This document shows positions 27,610 to 35,686 of a stretch of 35,686 bases of DNA, piece after piece; the stretch's first letter is position 1, and each line of letters starts with the position of its first letter. The position numbers and the translations under genes were made by a program. The notes beneath the pieces were generated by a model, which saw nothing but the letters and a program-made list of their open reading frames with translations, was not told the origin of the DNA and searched no databases. The stretch comes from Proteromonas lacertae (taxonomy: Eukaryota > Sar > Bigyra > Opalinata > Proteromonadidae): NCBI GenBank assembly GCA_002245135.1, contig NGBS01000925.1, positions 1 through 35,686 on the forward strand. The letters run 5' to 3'.

Positions 27610-27656
27610 CTTAGTTGTTCTTTTCAAATTGATTATCTAAGTAAAGTTCCCCCATA

Positions 27657-27866
27657 ATGAAACGGACATTATCTAGCAAAGATAATCCTTCAACTAATAA
27701 GAGAAGAGCAGTGACTTGTTTACAAAGGAAGCTTCAGCAAGAGTTCAAGAACCAACTAGCAACAATCAACAACGAGGAAGACATCTTGAAGCTCTTTGAC
27801 TCTTATCTCGGAGAAGAAGAAGTAGTAGTCAAGGACAGAGAAGTCATTAGCAAGGAAGATAATTAA
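27657..27866 (+). CDS. Short element ORF, 69 aa
   Basis: Small frame of the virus-like element with a basic start (KRTLSSKDNPSTNKRR) and a helical acidic end. Not recognised. It lies just upstream of the long frame at 27897. Confidence 0.3.
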   Translation: MKRTLSSKDNPSTNKRRAVTCLQRKLQQEFKNQLATINNEEDILKLFDSYLGEEEVVVKDREVISKEDN

Positions 27867-27896
27867 CCAGAAGAAGATCTATCCAACTCTTACTAC

Positions 27897-30653
27897 TTGA
27901 AGAACAACGCATTACTCAAGGACTACCTCCAGGAAGTGAGATCCCGAGATCCTAACAACCCCTACAACATCCCTTATCAGCAGATAGATGATTACAATAA
28001 GTACGTGAACTACTATCGATCTATTGTAGACCCCAACAACTTACCTTATCAGACTCCGGCAGTAGTTAGAGTTGCTTACAAAGCACCCCATCAAGACAAG
28101 GACAACAATAATGATGATGATGATAAGCAAGAGGATCACTTACAGATGAATAAGCAAGAGTCAGAGTCAAAGGAGGAAGCCAAGGAAGGTGTTGAATCAA
28201 AGGAAGACGATGATGATGGTAAAGCAAGACCACCTGGGGATGGTAACAACACTGGCAGTAGAGTTGTGAACCTAAGTCTTCAACAAGAACCACTAGCATC
28301 TATCATCGGTGATAATCCCGAGCTTCAACTTCAACAGCAAGGAACAGTGAACTTAGCAACACCGGAGAGGAGATTGGAGCAACAACAAGAGGTCGTTGGA
28401 GTAAATCATCCAGGAAAGACTCATCAATTAATAGTCAACGATGAAGTAAGTAAGATCCTTAACACTCTTGAGAATGGTAACCCTGAAGAGAAGTTCCAGC
28501 TGGATGCTGACTATGCAACGATAATGAATGATCTGGATAATATAGTCGGAGACTTAACGGGGATTCAAGAACAAGGAAGACCATATGTAGCTGATCATCT
28601 CAAGGAGGTTCCAATTACGGAGGACTTGCAAGATATAGTTGAAGAGGTTAAGGAAGTACTTCCAAAGGTGATCCAGCTGGATAAAGACGCCGACATCTCA
28701 GGCATAAGGAAGAAGGTGGAAGAGCTTAAACAAGTGAACTACGGAGCTTACAATCAATACGTATACAAGGAAGTAGAAGCACCTGTCTATGTCGGCGTTG
28801 GCGATAGCTTTATATCAGAATTAACCTCGGCATTGTCAGGAGTCACTTACTCCATACTCACTAGAGATACTGGAAGGCTCCTAGTAAGTAAAGTCAATGG
28901 AATAGTAGGTAAAGCAGTCAGAACCATCATGATACAGCTACAAAAGATACCTTACAAGATAGGTAGAGTGCTCCATATAGTCTTCCATCCAGTACTTGTT
29001 GGGATGATGATCAACCTCCTGATTTATCTGATTGTTAAAAGCAATGAAGGAGATGTCCAAGACAAGAACTATGGTTCTCAGATCTACGATCCCTTGGAGT
29101 ACTTACAACTAGCTAATCAGAACAACTTGCTTAAGAACTACTTGGACTTTATCAATCAGAGTCAGGAAGGAGAACTTACAAAAGCCCAGCAATGCTTCAT
29201 AGCTATATTGCCAGCGATCAATAAGCAGGTGTTGAAGGCAAGTAACATCAACGAAGGATGGATCGCTGATGCTATCGAAGGAGTAGTGATGATGACTTAC
29301 AGGACGTGTATGGTGTTATCAAGAGAAGTGTACCCATCTGAGAATCAACTAGTTCTATTCCGATCAGCCCCAGGAAGTGCTCAAGATGATTACAAGAGGA
29401 TTGCAAGAATAATGGTTCAACAACTAAGAGTCGAGATACACCTTCTTCCCGTGGATCAAAGCCTACCTGTGATGGTAATCCCTTACAATGAGATGGAGAT
29501 GAAGCGAGGTCTATTAGCTATGATCGGAGAAGTCACCACCGATAGTATCAACTTAGGAGGAGTTAACTATTCCAGCAGCTACTTAAGGAACGAGATGGTG
29601 AATCAACTATCAGTCCAGGAGCTCAAGGAGAAGTATCAAGAGGTTGTCAACTACGTGATAGAAGCATCAGGCAACAAGAACTTAACCCAGATGAATAACT
29701 CCATGGTAGATAGCATAAGCTTAGAGATCGGAGGGCAGAACAACTTAGACCTCGTAGCTGGTAATGGAGTTCATGGAAATGCAATTCAAGACAATCAGAG
29801 ATCCACGTGGTCAACGATAAGATCAGCAATCAGTCGATACGCAGTTCCCGTACTTAGAGCAGCTGAAGTTCTTGAAGCAGTGTACCTTGCATCTCAAGGT
29901 TCATCATCTCCAGCAAGCAGAACACTACCGATAGACACAGAGCAAAGTAATCATGTACCACAATACGAGTACAGCTACACAGCAGACTCAGCTCCTAGTA
30001 AAGTCAGGATAGGTAAAGGAATCATGTATTCCAAAGAGACTGACAATGATGACAATGATGATGATGATGATGAAGAGTTCATAGAAGAGTGTCCCGAGGA
30101 AGTAAGAAGCCAAATGAAAGATGAACTCAATCTATTGATCTCCCGAGAATATCAGAACTTCAATAGACAGTACTTGGGAGTCTTTAATTATCAGAACCTC
30201 GATGAACTTTACCAGACAGTTCATAATCAACATGATCAGAAGGATAAGTGGTGCTGCTTACTTTACATTCCAAGGACTAACAAGATCTCAACGTTGTTCC
30301 CAGCAAGGATGGTGACTCTTATTATTGATCATTACCGTCATCACTTCTACTACTACGATCCTCTCGGGCATGTGCCTCCTGAGGAAGACTGGTTAATAGA
30401 ACAACTACAACAGCTCAAGAGATTTACTGCAAGTGGAAGAGTCCCGTACTTACTTAAGATCAACAGGATAGCACATCACCTGGACTTGTCACAGGCAACT
30501 TACAAGAAGCTGATTATCACCGGGTTCTTATCAGTCTACTTTCTATACAACATACTCAGTCAAGAGAAGTCCTTTAAGGAATCCTGTGGGTATGCTCGAT
30601 TAAGTAAGAGACAACAGAATGAACTCAACAAGAAGCCTTATCGTAAAGTGTAA
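27897..30653 (+). CDS. Large element protein with possible C48/adenain-like protease end (fossil)
   Basis: 918 codons. The N-terminal third is acidic, Gln/Asp-rich and disordered. Around residues 355-385 is one hydrophobic segment (HPVLVGMMINLLIYLIV). An acidic Asp-rich tract precedes the last 180 residues, where VTLIIDHYRHHFYYYDPLG resembles the strand-Asp region of Ulp1/adenovirus-type cysteine proteases and SCGYA lies near the end. A maturation protease fused to a structural protein is one reading; the assignment is weak. Part of the virus-like element; treated as a fossil. Confidence 0.4.
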   Translation: MKNNALLKDYLQEVRSRDPNNPYNIPYQQIDDYNKYVNYYRSIVDPNNLPYQTPAVVRVAYKAPHQDKDNNNDDDDKQEDHLQMNKQESESKEEAKEGVESKEDDDDGKARPPGDGNNTGSRVVNLSLQQEPLASIIGDNPELQLQQQGTVNLATPERRLEQQQEVVGVNHPGKTHQLIVNDEVSKILNTLENGNPEEKFQLDADYATIMNDLDNIVGDLTGIQEQGRPYVADHLKEVPITEDLQDIVEEVKEVLPKVIQLDKDADISGIRKKVEELKQVNYGAYNQYVYKEVEAPVYVGVGDSFISELTSALSGVTYSILTRDTGRLLVSKVNGIVGKAVRTIMIQLQKIPYKIGRVLHIVFHPVLVGMMINLLIYLIVKSNEGDVQDKNYGSQIYDPLEYLQLANQNNLLKNYLDFINQSQEGELTKAQQCFIAILPAINKQVLKASNINEGWIADAIEGVVMMTYRTCMVLSREVYPSENQLVLFRSAPGSAQDDYKRIARIMVQQLRVEIHLLPVDQSLPVMVIPYNEMEMKRGLLAMIGEVTTDSINLGGVNYSSSYLRNEMVNQLSVQELKEKYQEVVNYVIEASGNKNLTQMNNSMVDSISLEIGGQNNLDLVAGNGVHGNAIQDNQRSTWSTIRSAISRYAVPVLRAAEVLEAVYLASQGSSSPASRTLPIDTEQSNHVPQYEYSYTADSAPSKVRIGKGIMYSKETDNDDNDDDDDEEFIEECPEEVRSQMKDELNLLISREYQNFNRQYLGVFNYQNLDELYQTVHNQHDQKDKWCCLLYIPRTNKISTLFPARMVTLIIDHYRHHFYYYDPLGHVPPEEDWLIEQLQQLKRFTASGRVPYLLKINRIAHHLDLSQATYKKLIITGFLSVYFLYNILSQEKSFKESCGYARLSKRQQNELNKKPYRKV

Positions 30654-30705
30654 GTAAGCTATTGTGTTATTTCCCAAAGTGATTTATTACCTCCTGAATA
30701 TCACA

Positions 30706-31960
30706 ATGAGCAAGATCCATACTGGTCCATCCTCCATCATCTCCCAGGAACATGACTTCATCGATGAAGTGCAACCCTTAGTAGCTCTCGATCAACTCAT
30801 CCCTTTAGTTGCAAGTCAAGGACAACGAGTAGAGATTCCTAAGGCTGGTCTTAGCGATGAAGTCACCTTTGAGATTGCCGGGGATAGCTTTATAAACTTC
30901 TCTAAGTCCCACTTACAATATCGACTACATGTAGAAGCAGCCTGTCTCAAGGAAATTACTTTAGCTGATACCTTCGGCCTTGGAAGTATCCATGTCTACA
31001 ATCAATCGGGAGTATCCTTGCTAAAGGTTCAAGAGCATTACGAGATCTTCCGAGGTATTATGACTAAGATTATGCGTAAGGCAAGTAAGATGGCTCATCA
31101 CGGGATGTACTACGATGGAGTCTGGATTGATAAGAAAGGTAAGGTTCTTGAAAAAGGAATGCTTTTCACTAATGTGAGCAATGACAATTACGATTACCAA
31201 CAAACGATAAAAGACAATGCCTTCGACTTGCTTATCAAGATCCCTTGCAAGGAGTTGTTTAACACCATCCTCAGTCTTTCTACTGATGTCTACTTCGGGG
31301 AGAAGGTTTACATCTCTATACGATGGCAAGACAAAGGTAAGACGGTGGACATCGTTGATAATGATGGAGATGCTACTCTAAAGGATGAGACTAAGGTAAG
31401 TCTCGAGGATATCTACTTCAAGGCTAACTACAACAAGGACATTGCCTGCAACGAGAACACCAAGAAGTACTGCCTTACAAATCCTGTGGACTTCAACGAT
31501 GTCCATGTTGTTAGAACTCAAGTAAGTAACAGTTCCAGCTACTTCAACTACTCCTTCAATATCAATAGTTCCATCGGACCTTACGTAAAGTTCATCCTTT
31601 ACAGATGCTATGACCTCTAAGTTCAAGTGGTGGATCAATGACTTCAACTACAACCCTGACTTCCAAAACATGGTGACTAACAATAGTTACGAGGATATGA
31701 AGAGCTTCATCAAGTATAGCTACTACGACCAGGCAATTGACCTACCCTTCAATGAGAAGTTCCTTGAGATCCTTAACTTTACCACCTCTGACTTTACCAA
31801 CATCAAGAACCACAGTGGCCGTCCTCTCGATAATGATATCAAGGTCTCCTTTGAGATGTACAACGATGAACTCAATAGTAAGAATGTTACCCATTACTTC
31901 TTCATCGTGACAGGTAGGTTGTTAAAGATCAGTGAGAACAGGATCATCGAGATAGTATAA
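30706..31960 (+). pseudogene. Major-capsid-like gene region (fossil)
   Basis: Begins at the ATG of MSKIHTGPS. Beta-rich sequence with features reminiscent of jelly-roll capsid proteins of Polintons and related viruses: PLVASQGQRVEIPKA, FEIAGDSFINFSKSHLQYRL near the start, strand-rich middle (VYISIRWQDKG) and a later part with FDKVTHYFFIV-type strands (NVTHYFFIVTGRLL). Overall coding size, about 420 codons, is within the lower range for such capsids. Broken. The capsid call rests on weak pattern similarity and position. Confidence 0.4.
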
Positions 31961-32012
31961 GTAACTGAACCCCCAGATACAGATACAGATCATAGTAGAA
32001 GAAGACAAGTAA

Positions 32013-32961
32013 TTAAAAGACCTTAACATCGTTAAGAGATATTACCTTGCTATCAAGTGTTTGTTGAAGGAACACTTGAGTTGAATAACCTTCACAATCA
32101 CTGCTTCGTATGCATAGGTCGTACTTACCAGTGTCCTTCAAGTAAAAGGAAGTGCTTATTCTCTCGAGATTGGAGCTAGTATAGCTATACAGGGACAAGG
32201 GAAATTCAACATCATTGGATCCACCATCATAGGAAGGATAAGCTTCAAGAAGTGCCTGGTAGTAACGATGGAGCATCTCTGGGTTATTGCTAGATTGAAT
32301 GAGATGGTCATTGTCTAGGCTAAGTTCAATGGACCTTACATCGGAGTATCCACATCTATTGAACTGCTCCATAGAGCACATCTTGATACGAAGGAAACGT
32401 TTAAAGAAAGTCACCTTGATAGGAACATGACCGACAACCACCTTGAGTGAATCACCACTAAAGCTACTGTAAGGGTAGGGTATGTTCAAGATAACATCCC
32501 AGGTTGTGTACTCAACATGAAGGATGGGATTGCCAGAGTTATCATCTTGAGTAAGTATTCTATGGATCTCATTAATCTTCGTAAGCTGGTTGGGGGAGGT
32601 AAAGTCATTGATCTGTGATAAGTGTAAGTCCTTCAAATGATGGACATCGTTAATGTTACTTTCAAGGCCTGGGAACTTCTCTTGAATGGTATTGATCCAA
32701 TTGTAAGTCTTTGTGGTATAGGCAAAGAGATCATTGAACCAGAAGAAGACGGAGAACTTATTCTCGGCATCGCCTTCCACCAGTCTCTTGACTTTACCTT
32801 GAATGCTAAGCTAGTACTGATAGAAGTAAGATCGGAAGAGAATTCATTGGAGTTGTTACCATTACTACTACCGCCTAAAGATGATAGAGTTGCCTTGATA
32901 GACTCTAAGGAAGTATTTACTTTGAACAGCTCCTGGAAAACTAATTGTTGTTGTCCTTGAA
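32013..32961 (-). pseudogene. Unknown element gene on the minus strand (fossil)
   Basis: Encodes a beta-rich protein of at least 255 residues (FSGDSLKVVVGHVPIKVTFFKRFLRIKM, SLYSYTSSNLERISTSFYL) with no recognised domain. It runs opposite to the capsid-like gene and ends near it, a convergent layout. The 35 bp also found at 13592-13626 lie here at 32885-32919. Broken. Confidence 0.4.
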
Positions 32962-34650
32962 CTAGTGGCTCACCAAGATGAGATAAGAGTAGTGACTGGT
33001 TCTCAAAGAGTGTAGTGTTGACCTTAGGCTTTGGAGATCTAAAAAAGTAAGTTCTTGAAGATCAGTGTTGTAATTGCTACTACTGCTGGAGCTGCTTCCT
33101 AGAAGATCAGTGATTGAAGAGAGATCTACAATGGATGGAATGGAGCATCCTCCTGAGGAACCTTCAGAGGATCCTTCAGAGGAACCTCCCGAAGATGCAT
33201 TACCATTGCCAGTAGCTATCCACTTACCGATCATCTTTACATCCTCGTAGATGTCCATCAAGTAGGTGAACATGCTTAGCTGTTCCTTGTACTTCTCGGG
33301 ACATGTTCCTATAACTCCATTCAAGGCAACGTGGGCTGTCATCAGATTAATAATGTGGCTGCTATCGATAGCTTCCTGGGACTTCAGCTCAATCTCCTTC
33401 TTAGCATTCTCGGTCGGTACATTGGGGATGAGGTAGTTAGTGATCAGGTCAGCTTTATCATTGAGAGTAGGAGAGAACGCTACAGGTCGCGCAGTGCTAG
33501 AGTCTAGGTGATTGATTCTAATCCATTGGAAGAGTTGCTTCTGGTTGATATTCAGGACCTGGGTAAGATCCTTTACTGAGATGACTTCATCGTAGAGAGT
33601 ATTGGTACTGTTTTTATCGTCAGGGTTGATATTGATCCCTTGCTTCTCAAATTCTTTAACGATGGCCTGGAAGTAGCTATTGAGACTTTGAAGATCTCCA
33701 TTGAGTTGAACTAAAGCAGCGTTGATATTGTTCTGACTGTAAGTGGTAAGTGAATTCACTTGAGATTGAAGACCGATAGTGAGCTGGTAAAGCTTATCGA
33801 TGTATTCAAAGAGATTGTTAGCTACTGGTACTGACGGAGTTGAAGAAGAAGGAGAGTCATCATCGGGAGTGTTGATACTATTTGGGATCAAGGAGGAGCT
33901 TAGTTTTTCAAGGAGATCGTAAATGGAGGAAGGTCTATTGAGATCAGTAACTTCCATGGAGGATGGATTATATCGGTACTTACCAAGGAAGTCCATTGCA
34001 GAGTAGTGATTCTCGGTCATAGCAATCATCGTCTTAGTAAGGGTATCCTCATTATTCTCAAGGACTGCACTTACCTCTCCGATGATACCGATGACTTCAT
34101 TGACTTTGTTGAGGAGTTGTTGGATATTTACTTTCACATCAGGAGTTGGATTATCAGAGCTGTCAGTCTCGGAGTTGTCACTCCCTGAGCTGACAACTCC
34201 GAGACTCTTACAGATTGAGTTGAGATCATCTGTGATCTGTTGAATGCTAGGAGAGTAGTCTTGGTGCTTATCAAGTAGTTGCTTCACGTTCTCACTCATC
34301 GGCTTTATCAGATCATCCATGGCCGACGCGGTAGCTGATGTCTCCTCCAACACCTTGTTGTTATAGGAGGTCTCTTGTTTAGTGGTATTGGTAAAGGACT
34401 CAATAGTCTTCTCCAGCTCCTTGATAGTGTTGTTGATCACGATCGTGTTGGAATTGCTATCACTGTTGGTATTATGAAGTTGTCTTTCAAGGTCTTGGAT
34501 CTTCTCAAGGAGCTCTTCATGCTGCTCATCGTTCAAGGACACAGGAATGCTTTGTAAAGCTAACTTTATCCTGCTAGAGATCTCCTCATAGTTGGTATTG
34601 CAAATGAAGGAAGAGTTGCTTAACATCCTTTGGAACGTATCGTTGATCAC
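32962..34650 (-). CDS. Coiled-coil, fibre-like element protein, 562 aa
   Basis: Ser/Asn/Gln-rich helical protein with several heptad stretches (ELLEKIQDLERQLHN, IQQLLNKVNEVIGIIGEV) and Gly/Ser-rich linkers near the C-terminus. This composition resembles attachment-fibre or scaffold proteins, but no family is recognised. Its start at 34650 lies about 230 bp inside the right terminal repeat. Confidence 0.4.
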   Translation of the reverse strand: MINDTFQRMLSNSSFICNTNYEEISSRIKLALQSIPVSLNDEQHEELLEKIQDLERQLHNTNSDSNSNTIVINNTIKELEKTIESFTNTTKQETSYNNKVLEETSATASAMDDLIKPMSENVKQLLDKHQDYSPSIQQITDDLNSICKSLGVVSSGSDNSETDSSDNPTPDVKVNIQQLLNKVNEVIGIIGEVSAVLENNEDTLTKTMIAMTENHYSAMDFLGKYRYNPSSMEVTDLNRPSSIYDLLEKLSSSLIPNSINTPDDDSPSSSTPSVPVANNLFEYIDKLYQLTIGLQSQVNSLTTYSQNNINAALVQLNGDLQSLNSYFQAIVKEFEKQGININPDDKNSTNTLYDEVISVKDLTQVLNINQKQLFQWIRINHLDSSTARPVAFSPTLNDKADLITNYLIPNVPTENAKKEIELKSQEAIDSSHIINLMTAHVALNGVIGTCPEKYKEQLSMFTYLMDIYEDVKMIGKWIATGNGNASSGGSSEGSSEGSSGGCSIPSIVDLSSITDLLGSSSSSSSNYNTDLQELTFLDLQSLRSTLHSLRTSHYSYLILVSH

Positions 34651-34880
34651 TCGATATCGACATTAACAAAGAGTTGCCTTTGAAGGACATCTCGTAGCTC
34701 CACAAGAGTGTGGTTGATGTGATCGAATTGATGATTCATCAGCTCCTTGACAGTTGTGGTCGGTTCAAAGAAGGAGGAGCTGCAGTTCTCATGAAGAGTG
34801 TTGTCTTGATCCATCGATAAATGATACTAGGAAAAGTGCTTATAAGATCATCCCGAAGGAAGAAGACCCCGTTGAGAAGT

Positions 34881-35023
34881 AGACCCTGTTGGGAGGAATC
34901 CCGTAGGAACCTTACGTAAATGGGACTATGGTACAAGTGTCAGAGTTCTAACGAGTGTTCTAGGAGTCCGTCCCCTTCTAGATTCAGAGTTGACCTTTAC
35001 GGGAGCTTCATCGATTGCATCGA
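34881..35023 (-). repeat. Right terminal inverted repeat
   Basis: 143 bp, reverse complement of 25722-25865 with differences concentrated in one patch near 34920-34945. At its outer end the palindrome ATCGATTGCATCGAT joins it to a further repeat copy. Confidence 0.85.
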
Positions 35024-35118
35024 TGAAGGCCCCGTAAAAGTCAACTCTGAATCTAGAAAGGGACGGACCCCTAGAAAACTCGTTAGGACTCTGTGACAAT
35101 GTCCCAGGGTCCCATTTA
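35021..35118 (+). repeat. Second, forward copy of the terminal repeat at the right end
   Basis: About 98 bp matching 25731-25829 in the same orientation with about eight differences. Back to back with the right terminal repeat it creates a large palindrome centred near 35018. Host AT-rich DNA starts immediately after. Confidence 0.82.
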
Positions 35119-35686
35119 TATACTATATATATGATAATCAGCTTCAGCATATTCAAGTGAAGATTCAACATATTTCATTGATTTTTCAATCTCATCCTAT
35201 TTTAATAACAAATTACATATGTTTATATATTGTAATAATAACATGCGCTAATATTGTAATAACATTGATATTTTTCTGTTTTTGTTGATGCGTTTTCTAT
35301 AGCATATTTTAAATATTCTAATGCTTTTTTAAAGTCATCCTATTCATTAAATAGTAATATACTTAATACAATTTCTATAGTAACAATTACTTTTTTGAGC
35401 ATCTCCACCAGAAATTTCTATAGCTTTTTCGTAATACTCTATTGTCTTTTCATAGTTTTCTATAGTGTAACTACCTAATTTATACTATGTTGGAATAACA
35501 TAATGTAGTATAAAGTTTCATTTGTTAATGATATTTGTGTTACTATGTTGGAACTACCTAATGCACATTTATAATATTCCATTGTTTTATTTTTTTTTTT
35601 GACCACTTGATCATTGTGTTACATTTGAAATAGCATGTGTTAATATATTATACAAGTTTCAAAAGTGAATAATAACACAGAAATTG
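35118..35686 (-). CDS. TPR-repeat protein, partial, with tiny introns
   Basis: Minus-strand coding runs off the right edge of the window and stops near the virus-like element. With two GTAT...TAG segments removed it reads TPR/Sel1-like units: MEYYKCALGSSN, YYIMLFQHKNYEKTIEYYEKAIE, GDAQKSNCYYRN, KDDFKKALEYLKYAIE and DEIEKSMKYVESSLEYAEAD. Each carries the Y/A/A-type spacing of a helix-turn-helix repeat, so a protein-binding solenoid is expected. The junction before the last unit is not resolved (an in-frame stop remains), so either a third intron of another form or decay is present. The 3' end may have been cut by the element insertion. Confidence 0.6.
35340..35362 (-). other. Candidate intron, 23 nt (GTATAT...TGAATAG)
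   Basis: Removal joins CYYRNCIK to DDFKKALEYL in frame inside the TPR gene. Confidence 0.6.
35460..35485 (-). other. Candidate intron, 26 nt (GTATAA...ACTATAG)
   Basis: Removal joins YYIMLFQH to KNYEKTIEYYEKAIE in frame and completes a TPR helix pair. Confidence 0.65.

Larger units (their letters stand above)
25690..35118. mobile_element. Capsid-bearing virus-like element (Polinton/Maverick-like), broken
   Basis: A 9.4 kb fossil with near-balanced base composition set in 80% AT host DNA. It has about 144 bp terminal inverted repeats, a set of rightward genes and two leftward genes. Parts seen: a small basic Gly/Arg repeat protein (adenovirus pX/pVI-like), a small unknown protein, a basic disordered protein, a 918-codon frame with a possible C48/adenain-like protease end, a capsid-like gene region, and two coiled-coil or fibre-like genes. 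No DNA polymerase, integrase or packaging ATPase was recognised, so the copy is partial or a non-autonomous derivative. It is broken, with an estimated handful of breaks. Moderately young: the two terminal repeats still agree almost completely apart from one short patch. Family assignment is tentative. Confidence 0.65.

Noticed and set aside
34739-35171. Two minus-strand frames at the right end of the element
   Set aside because: Both are read-through of the terminal repeats and the palindrome.
1-35686. Bacterial or giant-virus origin of the glycan cluster because of ATGA overlaps and tight spacing
   Set aside because: Telomere, type II Golgi-style anchors, GT10/GT15/GT31 families and candidate introns all point to a nuclear genome.

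Overview
The window is a chromosome end of a very AT-rich eukaryote, probably a protist. It opens with about 567 bp of CCCTAA telomere repeat. It continues into a subtelomere packed with type II membrane-anchored glycan enzymes and ends with a virus-like element dropped into that array. Standard stop codons, N-terminal membrane anchors, tiny introns and the telomere exclude bacteria. The introns begin with GTAT and end in TAG; one starts with GTATGT and another has an ACTAAC branch-point-like motif. Together with a Polinton-type element this recalls parabasalids (trichomonads), but the assignment is an inference and not firm.

Layout. 1-567: telomere. 568-1215: gene-free AT-rich DNA and a GC-richer scrap. 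1149-4308: a truncated acyltransferase, a methyltransferase and a GT31-like enzyme, all on the minus strand. 4377-7125: a graveyard of mobile DNA (hAT transposase tail, low-complexity ORF, degraded repeated fragment, hairpin repeats). 7359-25660: the glycan array, holding GT31 (three or more copies), GT2, GT10, GT15, a GT77-type enzyme, a GT-B fucosyltransferase-like enzyme, three unclassified GT-A enzymes, an acyltransferase-3/SGNH O-acetyltransferase, a DUF229 sulfatase-like enzyme and a LicD-type phosphotransferase. About 25690-35118: a roughly 9.4 kb capsid-bearing element (Polinton/Maverick-like) with terminal inverted repeats and balanced base composition. 35118-35686: the end of a TPR-repeat gene.

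How the genes may work together. Nearly every host gene encodes a short cytosolic tail, one membrane segment and a lumenal catalytic domain, as expected of Golgi enzymes. The set could build and decorate a surface glycan: mannose (GT15), hexoses (GT31, GT2), fucose (GT10 and the GT-B enzyme), O-acetyl (AT3/SGNH), O-methyl (methyltransferase), phospho-substituents (LicD), and removal or transfer of charged groups (DUF229). Gene spacing is extremely tight, with two ATGA start/stop overlaps. Several copies lack an obvious start codon, so part of the array may be silent sequence.

The most informative observation is intronic. The DUF229 gene, which looks hopelessly broken in six frames, is restored almost completely by removing six 22-30 nt GTAT...TAG segments. 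Single segments of the same type restore the fucosyltransferase-like gene (25 nt) and the GT77-type gene (31 nt), and two more occur in the TPR gene. Many apparent subtelomeric pseudogenes in this genome may therefore be intact intron-bearing genes.
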